A stretch of 64,000 nucleotides of DNA, from assembly GCF_002266465.3 (NCBI RefSeq), contig NZ_CP029427.2, forward strand, positions 6,512,501-6,576,500, read 5' to 3'. The first letter of the stretch is position 1; the number at the start of each line of letters is the position of its first letter. The notes under the pieces are model-generated. The model had not been told where the DNA came from. It worked only from the letters and a program-made list of their open reading frames with translations, and did no database searches. This document shows, piece by piece, positions 1-7,883 of this stretch. The DNA is from Bradyrhizobium symbiodeficiens. GTDB lineage: Bacteria; Pseudomonadota; Alphaproteobacteria; Rhizobiales; Xanthobacteraceae. The position numbers and the translations under genes are program-made.

Positions 1-1510
1 TGCGGCCCATGACGAAGACATAGCCGTCCTCGTCCTTGTAGCCGGCATCGGAGGTTTTGTAGTAGCCGGGGAATTCGCTGAGATAAGCCTCCCTGAAGCG
101 CTCGTCCTGATTCCACAGCGTCGGCAGGCAACCCGGCGGCATCGGCAGCTTGATGACGATCGAGCCCATGGTGTTGGGTCCGACCGGCTTCGCCGCCTCG
201 TCGACCACGTCGACCTGGTAGCCCGGCATCGGCACCGTCGGCGAGCCGTGCTTCACCGGCAGCATGCCGAGCCCGACCGGGTTGCCGGCAATGCACCAGC
301 CGGTCTCGGTCTGCCACCAATGGTCGATCACCGGCACCTTCAGCTGCTGCTCCGCCCATTCGACGGTCGGCGGGTCGGCCCGCTCGCCGGCGAGGAACAG
401 GGTGCGGAATTTCGACAGGTCGTATTGCCGGATGAACTTTCCTTCCGGATCGTCTTTCCGGATCGCGCGGAACGCGGTCGGCGCGGTGAAGAAAGCGACC
501 GCCTTGTGCTCGGCGATCACGCGCCAGAATGCACCGGCATCGGGCGTGCCGACCGGCTTGCCCTCGTACATGATCGTCGTCGCGCCGTGCAGCAGCGGGC
601 CGTAGACGATGTAGCTGTGGCCGACCACCCAGCCGATGTCGGAGCCGCACCACCACACCTCGCCGGGCTTGACGCCATAGAGGTTGAACATCGACCATTT
701 CACCGCGACGAGATGGCCGCCATTGTCGCGCACGACGCCCTTCGGAATGCCCGTGGTGCCCGAGGTGTAGAGGATGTAGAGGGGATCGGTGGCGGCGACA
801 GGCGCGCAGGGCGCCTTTTTGCCGTCGTTCATCGCCTTGCGGCGCAGGCTCGCCCAATCATAGTCCCGGCCCGCGGTCATGTCGCAGGTGAGCTGCGGAC
901 GCTGCAGCACGATGCAGGCCTTCGGCTTGCTGCCGGCCAGCTTGATCGCCTCGTCGAGCAGCGGCTTGTACTGCACGATGCGGCCGGGCTCGATGCCGCA
1001 GCTTGCCGAGAGGATGAGTTTCGGCTGCGCGTCGTCGATGCGGGTGGCAAGCTCCTTCGCCGCAAAGCCGCCGAACACCACGGAGTGCACCGCACCGATC
1101 CGCGCGCAGGCGAGCATCGCGACCACGGCCTCCGGTACCATCGGCATATAGAGGATAACGCGATCGCCCTTGGCGACGCCGAAATCCTGCATGATGGCGC
1201 CAAGCGCCTGCACCTCGTGCAGCAATTCGGCATAGGTGAGTTTGGTGACGCTGCCCGCCAGCGGCGAATCATGGATCAGCGCGACCTGGTCGGCGCGGCC
1301 ACCTTCGACATGGCGGTCGAGCGCGTTGTAGCAGGTATTGACGACGCCCCCCGTGAACCAGCGGCCGTAGGTTCCCTGCGAAGGATCGAAGATCGTCTTC
1401 GGCGGCTCGATCCAGTCGATCTCTTTCGCCGCCTCGGCCCAGAAGCCCTCGGGATCGGCCAGCGAGCGCGCATGGACTTCGTGATAACTGCTCTTGCCCT
1501 GGATGCTCAT
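1..1510 (-). CDS. prpE: Propionyl-CoA synthetase, 3' end cut by window edge
   Basis: Acyl-CoA synthetase of the ANL superfamily that activates propionate (possibly also acetate) with ATP and CoA through an acyl-adenylate. About 503 residues are present of a protein usually near 630, so the C-terminal subdomain lies outside the window. The reverse strand reads MSIQGKSSYHEV at the start, then the PrpE-type N-terminus with RWFTGG and CYNALDRH, the A3 motif YTSGTTGIPKG in mid-protein, and the WWQTETGW segment of this family. The ATG at 1510 fits the usual PrpE start. PrpE rather than Acs is chosen from the N-terminal sequence; substrate preference is inferred. No operon partner is visible. Confidence 0.87.
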   Translation of the reverse strand, partial: MSIQGKSSYHEVHARSLADPEGFWAEAAKEIDWIEPPKTIFDPSQGTYGRWFTGGVVNTCYNALDRHVEGGRADQVALIHDSPLAGSVTKLTYAELLHEVQALGAIMQDFGVAKGDRVILYMPMVPEAVVAMLACARIGAVHSVVFGGFAAKELATRIDDAQPKLILSASCGIEPGRIVQYKPLLDEAIKLAGSKPKACIVLQRPQLTCDMTAGRDYDWASLRRKAMNDGKKAPCAPVAATDPLYILYTSGTTGIPKGVVRDNGGHLVAVKWSMFNLYGVKPGEVWWCGSDIGWVVGHSYIVYGPLLHGATTIMYEGKPVGTPDAGAFWRVIAEHKAVAFFTAPTAFRAIRKDDPEGKFIRQYDLSKFRTLFLAGERADPPTVEWAEQQLKVPVIDHWWQTETGWCIAGNPVGLGMLPVKHGSPTVPMPGYQVDVVDEAAKPVGPNTMGSIVIKLPMPPGCLPTLWNQDERFREAYLSEFPGYYKTSDAGYKDEDGYVFVMGR

Positions 1511-1749
1511 TCCCGCGCTCCCTCTACCCTTTATTGGCCTGACCTTGAACCTTGCGGCAGGACGGTCGCCCCGCCATGACCCGGATCAATGTCGGCCTTG
1601 TTTGGGAGCTATTTTCCCGGGAACGGGCCGCGGTTCAAGCTCAAAAGGATGGGTCATTTCTCCCTCTCCTCGTTCTTACGGGGGAGAGGGTCGGAGCGAG
1701 GGGCTGCATCCGCAATCACAGTTAGAGCTGGACTCGCGGAGAGCTCGCC
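1511..1749. other. Intergenic stretch with GGGGGAGAGGG-type repeat
   Basis: The gap between prpE and the TPR gene contains a C/T-rich then G/A-rich segment around 1660-1700 (CTCGTTCTTACGGGGGAG). Similar fragments recur near 3230-3250 and 5700-5730 next to other stop codons. It looks like a short dispersed intergenic repeat. No gene is seen here. Confidence 0.4.
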
Positions 1750-3135
1750 TCAACTCTCCGTCGCATTCAGCTTCTGCAACCGCTCCTGCATGATCTTCTT
1801 CAGGTCGTAGCCCGGGCGACCGAAGCTGGCGTTGCGCAGGCTGAGGAAATTGCGCTGGGTCTTGCGCAGCTCGCTGGCCGAGCGCTTGCCCGCCGATTTC
1901 AGCACGCGCTCGTAGGTCTCGGCGATCTGGCGATCGAGCATGCCGAGCTGCGGATCGGCGCAGATCACCTTCTCGACCTCGCGCTTGGCCGTCGCGCATG
2001 CGAAGGACGGACCATTGCCGGAAGCGGCCGCGAGAGGCCGCAGCGGCTCATCTCCGAATTTCGCGATCTCCGCGATCATGCTGCGGCGGCCGTTGGCAGC
2101 GTTCTCGTTGCCGGGATCGAGCTTGAGCGCCGTCTCGTAATCGGCCAGCGCCTTCTTGCGCTCGCCCATCTTCTTGTAGAGCACGGCGCGGTTGTTGTAG
2201 GTCAGCGCGAAATTCGGATCGAGCCTCAGTGCAGCCTCGTAATCACCGAGCGCAGCTCCGAGCTCACCCTTGAACTGGTAGGAATCGCCGCGGTTGGTGA
2301 AGAAGTTCGGCCGGGGCGCCAGGCGCAGCGCCTGATCGTAATCGGCGATCGCCTTGTCGTACTCCTTCATCGCGGCATAGGTGAGCCCGCGATTGTCAAA
2401 GTATTCGGGCACCTTCGGATCGAGCCTGATCGCCTCGCCGTCGTCGGCCACCGCCTTGTCGAGCTGGCCGAGCTTCTTGTATGCGGCGCCGCGGTTGGTG
2501 TAGGTGCGGGGACGGTTGGGATCGAGCCGCAGTGCCTCGCTGAGATCCTTGATCGCCTTCTCGTTGTCGCCGCCCAGATAGTAGTTCACGCCGCGGTCGG
2601 ACCAGGCCTGCGCATCGTCCGGCTTCAGCTTGATCGCCTGGTCGTAATCGGCGAGCGCACGGTCGAGCCTGCGCTGGGTCGTGTAGACGACACCGCGCAG
2701 CTCATAGGCCTCCGCATCCTGCGGATCGAGCTCGATCGCCTTGCTGAGGTCGGCCGCCGCACGATTGAGATCGCCGCCGGCCTCGCGCAGGAGGTCGCCG
2801 CGCAGGCGCCAGGCCTTTGCATTCCTGCCGTCGAGCGCAATGGCCCGGTCGATATCCCGCAAGGCTTGCGTGAGGCCGCCCGAGGTGCGGGCATGGGCGT
2901 CGGCACGAACCAGCAGCGCCGCGGCGCGGTCGGGCGCGGGATTTCCGCCCTGCTCGATGATGATTGTGCAGGCCGGGATCAGCTCCGCAGGAGCAGCCTT
3001 GCTGCCCATGACGCAATCGGTGTCCGCCGAGGCGGGGGCTGCAAGGACGAGGCTCATTGCCGCCCCGAGAAGAAAGGCGCGAAGCGAGGTTTTGGCAAGC
3101 GAAGGCACTTGCGCGGAAGAATGCATGCCGCACAT
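1750..3135 (-). CDS. Exported TPR-repeat protein with C-terminal LprI-like (DUF1311) domain
   Basis: A 461-residue protein. Residues about 1-38 form a signal peptide (basic start, then LLGAAMSLVLAAPASA). From about residue 70 to 345 there are roughly eight consecutive 34-residue TPR units with the A-x-x-x-Y/L...A...P pattern, expected to form a superhelical protein-binding scaffold. The last 80 residues carry a Cys-containing LprI-like domain (CATAKREVEKVIC, LDRQIAETYERV). The likely location is the periplasm. The ATG at 3135 has GGAG nine bases upstream. Its neighbour at 3255 has the same domain order and nearly the same last 20 residues, so the two are tandem paralogues. The precise role is unknown; LprI-type domains are linked to lysozyme inhibition in some bacteria, but that is not shown here. 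Confidence 0.82.
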   Translation of the reverse strand: MCGMHSSAQVPSLAKTSLRAFLLGAAMSLVLAAPASADTDCVMGSKAAPAELIPACTIIIEQGGNPAPDRAAALLVRADAHARTSGGLTQALRDIDRAIALDGRNAKAWRLRGDLLREAGGDLNRAAADLSKAIELDPQDAEAYELRGVVYTTQRRLDRALADYDQAIKLKPDDAQAWSDRGVNYYLGGDNEKAIKDLSEALRLDPNRPRTYTNRGAAYKKLGQLDKAVADDGEAIRLDPKVPEYFDNRGLTYAAMKEYDKAIADYDQALRLAPRPNFFTNRGDSYQFKGELGAALGDYEAALRLDPNFALTYNNRAVLYKKMGERKKALADYETALKLDPGNENAANGRRSMIAEIAKFGDEPLRPLAAASGNGPSFACATAKREVEKVICADPQLGMLDRQIAETYERVLKSAGKRSASELRKTQRNFLSLRNASFGRPGYDLKKIMQERLQKLNATES

Positions 3136-3254
3136 GGCATAGGGCTCCGTGGCGTCGGGTTCTCACCATTGTCGCGGCAGATAGAGGATGGGTTCATTCG
3201 GGCCTGTCGTCAGGGGCGGACGGCAGTTGCACTCCCTCGCCCCGTTCTTACGCC

Positions 3255-4016
3255 TCAGTACCCGTCCACGCCGTTGATCCGCTGCAGCCGCTCCTGCATC
3301 GCCTTCTTCAAATCGTACCCGGCCCGTCCATACCCCGCATTGCGGCGGGCAATGAACTCATCCTGCTCGCGCTGGAGGCTCTTCGCTTCCGCCGGATTGC
3401 GCGCCTCCCGGATCGCTCGCGCGTTCGACCCGAAGATCTCCCGATCGAGATCGGCGAGCTCGCGGTTGCCGCAGATCGCTTTCTCCACGGCACGGGCCGC
3501 ACTCCTGCAATTGAAGCTCGGCTTCCCCGCCACCGCCATCTGCGCGCCGATCCGCTCGATCTCGCGCGCCATTGCCTTGTGATTGGCCTTGGCCTTCTCG
3601 TGGTTCGGGTCAATCTTCAGCGCCGCGCCGAAATCCAGCACCGCCTTGGGCTTGTCGCCCTTCTTCAGCCAGAGCTCGCCGCGCGCATTCCAGATGTCGG
3701 CGAGCGCAGGGTCGAGCGAAAGAACGCGGCTGTCGTCGGCGATGGCGCGGTCGATCTGGTCGTGCCGCGCATGGAGCGCGGCGCGCGCGATCAGCGCCTT
3801 GATCAGATCCGCCTTCGCCGTCTTCTCATTGTCGATCACGGCGGCGCAGGCCGTCGCGGCCTTGTCCATGTCATCGGCTGCAGCCGCCGCGAGGCATGAG
3901 GCGACATCGACCTGTATCACCGCAGCCGGCTCGCCGCCGGTCGCAGCCTGGGCGGCATTGAACGACAGCGCGCAAAGCGATACGGCGCCTGATTGAATGA
4001 GTTTTTTAAGACGCAT
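3255..4016 (-). CDS. Exported short TPR protein with LprI-like (DUF1311) tail, paralogue of the preceding gene
   Basis: About 253 residues if translation starts at the ATG at 4016, which gives a clean signal peptide (MRLKKLIQSG then a hydrophobic run ending AAQA). A longer in-frame start at 4076 would put 20 polar residues before it. The middle has about two or three TPR units (residues 75-150). The C-terminus is an LprI-like domain with CRSAARAVEKAIC and a tail GYDLKKAMQERLQ that nearly matches the tail of the 1750-3135 product. Both genes read the same way, 119 bp apart. Probably periplasmic; function not known. Confidence 0.8.
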   Translation of the reverse strand: MRLKKLIQSGAVSLCALSFNAAQAATGGEPAAVIQVDVASCLAAAAADDMDKAATACAAVIDNEKTAKADLIKALIARAALHARHDQIDRAIADDSRVLSLDPALADIWNARGELWLKKGDKPKAVLDFGAALKIDPNHEKAKANHKAMAREIERIGAQMAVAGKPSFNCRSAARAVEKAICGNRELADLDREIFGSNARAIREARNPAEAKSLQREQDEFIARRNAGYGRAGYDLKKAMQERLQRINGVDGY

Positions 4017-4141
4017 GCTCGTTGCTGTGAGAAGTCTGCTTTCGGTCTTGCCTTGAGTCTTGCCTCGGGGCCGCACTATCCATCATACGGCCGGATTGGT
4101 GCTAGCTTGTGGCGCCGCTCAAACCCGCTTCGGGGATCGTC

Positions 4142-5686
4142 GTGTCGACATTCGAATGGATCATCGCGCTTCTGCTCGGCGCCGTTGCCTTATCGGCGCT
4201 GGCGCGGCGGATCAAGGTCCCCTACCCGACCTTTCTCGCCATCGGCGGCGCGCTGATCGCTTTCGTGCCGAACAGCCCGTCCTGGGCGCTGGAGCCGGAC
4301 CTGGCATTGGCGCTTTTTGTCGCACCGGTGCTGCTCGATGCCGCCTTCGACACCTCGCTGCGCGATTTGCGCAACAATTGGGTTCCGGTGTCGACCCTGG
4401 TCGTCGCCGCGGTCGGCCTGACCACGGCCGGCGTCGCCTTCGTCGCGCACCAGCTGATGCCCGGGATGCCATGGGCCGCCGCGGTCGCGCTCGGTGCCAT
4501 CGTGGCGCCGCCCGATGCGGCTGCCGCGGTCGCGATCCTGAGCCAGGTCAAGCTGCCCCATCGCATGGTGAAGGTTCTGGAGGGCGAAAGCCTGCTCAAC
4601 GACGCGAGCGCGCTCCTGATCTATCGCATCGCGGTCGGTGCCGTCGCCACCGAGCATCTGACCTGGAGCCAGGTCGCGCCGACCATGGCGCTGGCCCTGG
4701 TCGGCAGCGTCGTCGCCGGCCTGCTCGCGGGCTACCTCATCCCGCTGCTCCTGGAACGCGTCAAGGAAGCGCCGAGCGCGATCATCGTGCAGTTCGCCAC
4801 CACCTTCATGGTCTGGATCGCCGCGGAGCATCTCGGCCTCTCCGGCATTCTCACCATCGTTGTCTACGCCATGACGATGGCGCGCTCGGCGGGGCAGCGC
4901 ATGCCGGCGCGGCTGCGGGTGCCGTCCTATGCGGTCTGGGAGACGACCGTGTTCGTGCTCAACGTGCTGGCCTTCATGCTGATCGGCATGCAGATGCGGC
5001 CGATCTGGACGCGGCTCAATGCGGACGTCCGCTGGGAATATTGCGTGGCCGCCGCGTGGATCCTGCTCACCGTAGTGCTGGTCCGGCTGCTCTGGGTGAC
5101 GTTCTATCGCGCGATCCTGCGCGTGCTGGTGGCGCGGGGAATCTTTCATCCCAAGGACCCCAAGGCCGTGGCCTCGCCGAAGGGCGGCCTCATCATCTCC
5201 TGGTGCGGCATGCGCGGCCTCGTCACGCTCGCCACCGCCTTCGCCCTGCCGGAGAATTTTCCCTATCGCGACTTCATCGTCTTCATCGCTTTTGCGGTGG
5301 TGCTGGGATCGCTGGTGATCCAGGGCCTGACGCTGCGGCCACTGATCCTGGCGTTCGGCCTCAAAGACGACGATCCCGTCGGCACCGAGGTCGCGCGCGC
5401 GCGTGCCGTCGCCTATCGCGCCGCGCTCGATGCGATCGAGAGCGATCCGTCGGAGGAGGCGGAGATCCTGCGGCTCGAATATCGCGCCATCCTGATGCAG
5501 GCGGAGGGCGATCCCAACGGCGGCGTCGCCAACGGCGAACTGCCCGCCGATCCCCTGCGCCGCCGCGCCATCGCGGCCGCGCGCAAATCGGTCATCGCGC
5601 TCCGCGACACCGAGGTGATCGGCGACGATGCGTTCCACCGGATCGAAGAGGAGCTCGATCGCGCGGAATTGAGCGCGGGGGGATGA
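4142..5686 (+). CDS. Na+/H+ antiporter, CPA1 family
   Basis: Inner-membrane cation/proton antiporter, about 514 residues with 11-13 hydrophobic segments over the first 420 residues and a charged cytoplasmic tail of about 100 residues. The motif around APPDAAAAVAIL and the ESLLNDASALL segment (helix 6 region with the ion-binding Asp) are typical of CPA1 NhaP/NHE exchangers. The start is uncertain: GTG at 4142 has GGGGAT about 8 bases upstream and gives STFEWIIALLLG, entering the membrane at once; an in-frame GTG at 4109 adds 11 residues with a poor ribosome site. It diverges from the TPR gene pair. Ion preference (Na+ or K+) cannot be told from the sequence. Confidence 0.85.
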   Translation: MSTFEWIIALLLGAVALSALARRIKVPYPTFLAIGGALIAFVPNSPSWALEPDLALALFVAPVLLDAAFDTSLRDLRNNWVPVSTLVVAAVGLTTAGVAFVAHQLMPGMPWAAAVALGAIVAPPDAAAAVAILSQVKLPHRMVKVLEGESLLNDASALLIYRIAVGAVATEHLTWSQVAPTMALALVGSVVAGLLAGYLIPLLLERVKEAPSAIIVQFATTFMVWIAAEHLGLSGILTIVVYAMTMARSAGQRMPARLRVPSYAVWETTVFVLNVLAFMLIGMQMRPIWTRLNADVRWEYCVAAAWILLTVVLVRLLWVTFYRAILRVLVARGIFHPKDPKAVASPKGGLIISWCGMRGLVTLATAFALPENFPYRDFIVFIAFAVVLGSLVIQGLTLRPLILAFGLKDDDPVGTEVARARAVAYRAALDAIESDPSEEAEILRLEYRAILMQAEGDPNGGVANGELPADPLRRRAIAAARKSVIALRDTEVIGDDAFHRIEEELDRAELSAGG

Positions 5687-5770
5687 GGCTTTCTTCACCC
5701 CGCCCCTCCTCGTAAGAACGGGGGAGAGGGAGACGTTGAACCAAACCCCGCCTCCTCAGACTCACTCCAC

Positions 5771-6541
5771 ATGACGACCCTGACCGACGACCGTCGTGTA
5801 CGCGCGCGAGATGCGGCGCCTGCACGATATTTTTATCTGCACATGTCTCTGGCTTGCGCGGCCACCGCCTTTCTCGGCTTCGCGCCGACCTATTGGGTGC
5901 CGCTCGCCAACCGGACGCTATCCGCAAGCCCCGTGATTCACTTTCACGGACTCTTGTTCTTCACCTGGTCGCTCTATTTCGTGCTCCAGACGTGGCTCGC
6001 GGCCTCCGGCCGCGTGGTCAATCACCGCTCGCTGGGCATCGCCGGCGTGTCGCTCGCCACCGCGATGACGATCTTCGGCTTTCTTGCCTCCGTGCACGTG
6101 ATGCAGCATTCCGCAGCCCTCGGCCAGCGCGAGGCCGGCATCGAATTCTCGATCGTGCCGATGAGCGGGATCGCGTTCTTCGCAATCGTCTTCGTGCTGG
6201 CGATCATGAACACGCGCAAGCCCGAAATTCACAAGCGCCTGATGCTGCTGGCCGCGGTCTCGATCCTCGACGCCGCGATCGCACGCTGGTTTCTGACATT
6301 CCTGGCGCCTCCGGGACCGCCCGGCCCTCCGCCGGTGCCGGTGACGATCGCACCCGCCGTCGTCGCCTCGCTGCTGCTCGTGGTCGCGATGGTGCGCGAC
6401 TGGCGCAGCGAAGGCCGTGTGCATCCGGTCTACATCTATGGCACGCTGGCGCTGCTGGCGGTGAAGGTGCTGAACTGGCCGGTCAGCGAGACCGCCGCGT
6501 GGCATTCGTTTGCAGGCGGGATCCTGGCGCTGGCGAACTAG
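5771..6541 (+). CDS. Polytopic membrane protein of unknown function
   Basis: 256 residues with about seven hydrophobic segments after a 20-residue charged cytoplasmic start. Paired histidines sit at a membrane border (HFHG, residues 57-60), with further His in NHR, VHVMQH and EIHKR, a pattern often seen in haem or metal-binding membrane proteins, though no family motif was recognised. A proline-rich loop (PPGPPGPPPVPV) joins two segments near residue 185. It stands alone between the antiporter and an oppositely oriented SDR gene. The function is not assigned. Confidence 0.7.
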   Translation: MTTLTDDRRVRARDAAPARYFYLHMSLACAATAFLGFAPTYWVPLANRTLSASPVIHFHGLLFFTWSLYFVLQTWLAASGRVVNHRSLGIAGVSLATAMTIFGFLASVHVMQHSAALGQREAGIEFSIVPMSGIAFFAIVFVLAIMNTRKPEIHKRLMLLAAVSILDAAIARWFLTFLAPPGPPGPPPVPVTIAPAVVASLLLVVAMVRDWRSEGRVHPVYIYGTLALLAVKVLNWPVSETAAWHSFAGGILALAN

Positions 6542-6608
6542 GCGACCACAATGTCCTGTCGTCCCGGACAAGCGAAACGCAGATCCGGGACGACAGCAGA
6601 GATTGAAA

Positions 6609-7415
6609 CTACGCCCCCGCCTTGCACGTGATCCCGCCGTCCACCACCAGCTCGATCCCCGTCACATATTTCGACTCGTCCGACGCCAGGAACAGCGCCG
6701 CGTTGGCGACGTCCCAGGCCTCGCCCATGTGGCCCATCGGCACCTGCGCATCGCGGGCGCGCCACATCGCTTCGACGTCGCCCTTGGCGTAGCTGTTGGC
6801 AAGACCCGCCGAGTGCTCCACCATCGGCGTCTTCATCAGGCCGGGCAGGATTGCATTCACCCGCACATGGCTCTTCGCGAACTCGACCGCGGTGGAGCGC
6901 GTCAGCTGGTTCATCGCCGCTTTGCTGGCGTTGTAGCTGACATAGGAAATCCCGACATGACGGATCGAGGCGATCGAGGAGATGTTGATGATCGAGCCGC
7001 CGCCCTGCTTCACCATTACGGGAATGACGTGCTTCATGGCGAAATAGGCGCTCTTGAGGTTGACGCTGAAGACGCGGTCCCAGCTCTCCTCGGTGACCTC
7101 GACCACGCTGCCCATCTCGGCGATGCCGACATTGTTGTCGAGCACATCGATGCGGCCATAGGCCTTCAGGCACGCCGCCACCATCGCCTCGATCTCGCTC
7201 GCGCGGGACACGTCGGCCGTGAAGGCGATCGCCTTGCCGCCTTCGCCGGTAATGATCTTCGCAGTCTCCTCGGCCGCGGCGCCGTTGCGGTCGACGCAAA
7301 ACACCTGCGCGCCCTCGCGCGCAAAGGTCACCGCGGTGGCCTTGCCGTTGCCCCAGCCCGGTCCGATCGAACCGGCCCCCACCACCATCGCAACCTTGCC
7401 CTTGAGTCGCTCCAT
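6609..7415 (-). CDS. SDR-family oxidoreductase
   Basis: Classical short-chain dehydrogenase/reductase, 268 residues. The N-terminal nucleotide site is GAGSIGPGWGNG, an expanded form of the usual glycine motif. The structural NNAG motif reads NNVG. The catalytic Ser (NISS region) and YNASK are present, and the protein ends in VVDGGITCKAGA, typical of FabG-like enzymes. A strong AAGGAG lies 7 bases before the ATG at 7415. An NAD(P)(H)-dependent alcohol/ketone conversion is expected; the substrate is unknown. It reads in the same direction as the TRAP genes upstream of it but is separated from them by a palindromic repeat. Confidence 0.85.
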   Translation of the reverse strand: MERLKGKVAMVVGAGSIGPGWGNGKATAVTFAREGAQVFCVDRNGAAAEETAKIITGEGGKAIAFTADVSRASEIEAMVAACLKAYGRIDVLDNNVGIAEMGSVVEVTEESWDRVFSVNLKSAYFAMKHVIPVMVKQGGGSIINISSIASIRHVGISYVSYNASKAAMNQLTRSTAVEFAKSHVRVNAILPGLMKTPMVEHSAGLANSYAKGDVEAMWRARDAQVPMGHMGEAWDVANAALFLASDESKYVTGIELVVDGGITCKAGA

Positions 7416-7440
7416 CCTGTGTCTCCTTGTTGTTGCTCTT

Positions 7441-7509
7441 GTAGCCCGGATGAGCGCAGCGATATCCGGGGCAGCCGTTCCCGCATATCGCTCCGCTCAT
7501 GCGGGCTAC
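7441..7509. repeat. Palindromic intergenic repeat, GTAGCCCGG family
   Basis: Two 16-base arms at 7441-7456 (GTAGCCCGGATGAGCG) and 7494-7509 are inverted copies with one mismatch; the middle holds a smaller ATATCCGGGG/CATATCG pair. A second member of the family lies at 51917-52003. It overlaps the stop codon of the DUF1850 gene (7506-7508) and could fold as a long hairpin after the TRAP operon, though there is no T-run. Confidence 0.6.
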
Positions 7510-7883
7510 GGATCCTTGCAGACCTTCATCGTGGTGACGTTAGCACCAATGGGATGCCCGACAATCTCCGACAGCGTCCGGCATTGTCCGTCATGGCACA
7601 GGCGCCATTCCCCGGCCGCGCCCGAATTGCCGAGCACGACCTCCGGCATGGCTGCGCGCTTCGGTTGCCACTGAAACCAGCCGTCGACCAGCCGCGCCTC
7701 GGGCGGCGGCTCCATGCCGGGGCCGGTGCCCTTGACGCGGGCCTGCACCAGTTCGAGGCCGGCGGGGGTGACGCGCCAGTCCTCCTGCCAGTCGACCTTC
7801 GCGATCGAATGCGTCCAGACGAGCGTGAACGCGGAGAGCGCCAGCGCCTTCACGCCGCCGGCGGTGGCGAAGCAGAGGCTCAC
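7506..7883 (-). CDS. DUF1850 protein, accessory of TAXI-type TRAP transporter
   Basis: About 125 residues. The GTG start at 7883 overlaps the permease stop codon as GTGA, implying translational coupling. The N-terminus has a hydrophobic export segment (VKALALSAFTLVW), followed by HSIAKVDWQEDW, GTGPGMEPP and a C-terminal domain with two Cys pairs (CHDGQC and the C near the end). DUF1850 genes regularly sit after fused TRAP-TAXI permeases, as here. The role is unknown; periplasmic or membrane-anchored is likely. An apparent longer frame running up to 8624 is only the shadow of the permease gene. Confidence 0.75.
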   Translation of the reverse strand: MSLCFATAGGVKALALSAFTLVWTHSIAKVDWQEDWRVTPAGLELVQARVKGTGPGMEPPPEARLVDGWFQWQPKRAAMPEVVLGNSGAAGEWRLCHDGQCRTLSEIVGHPIGANVTTMKVCKDP

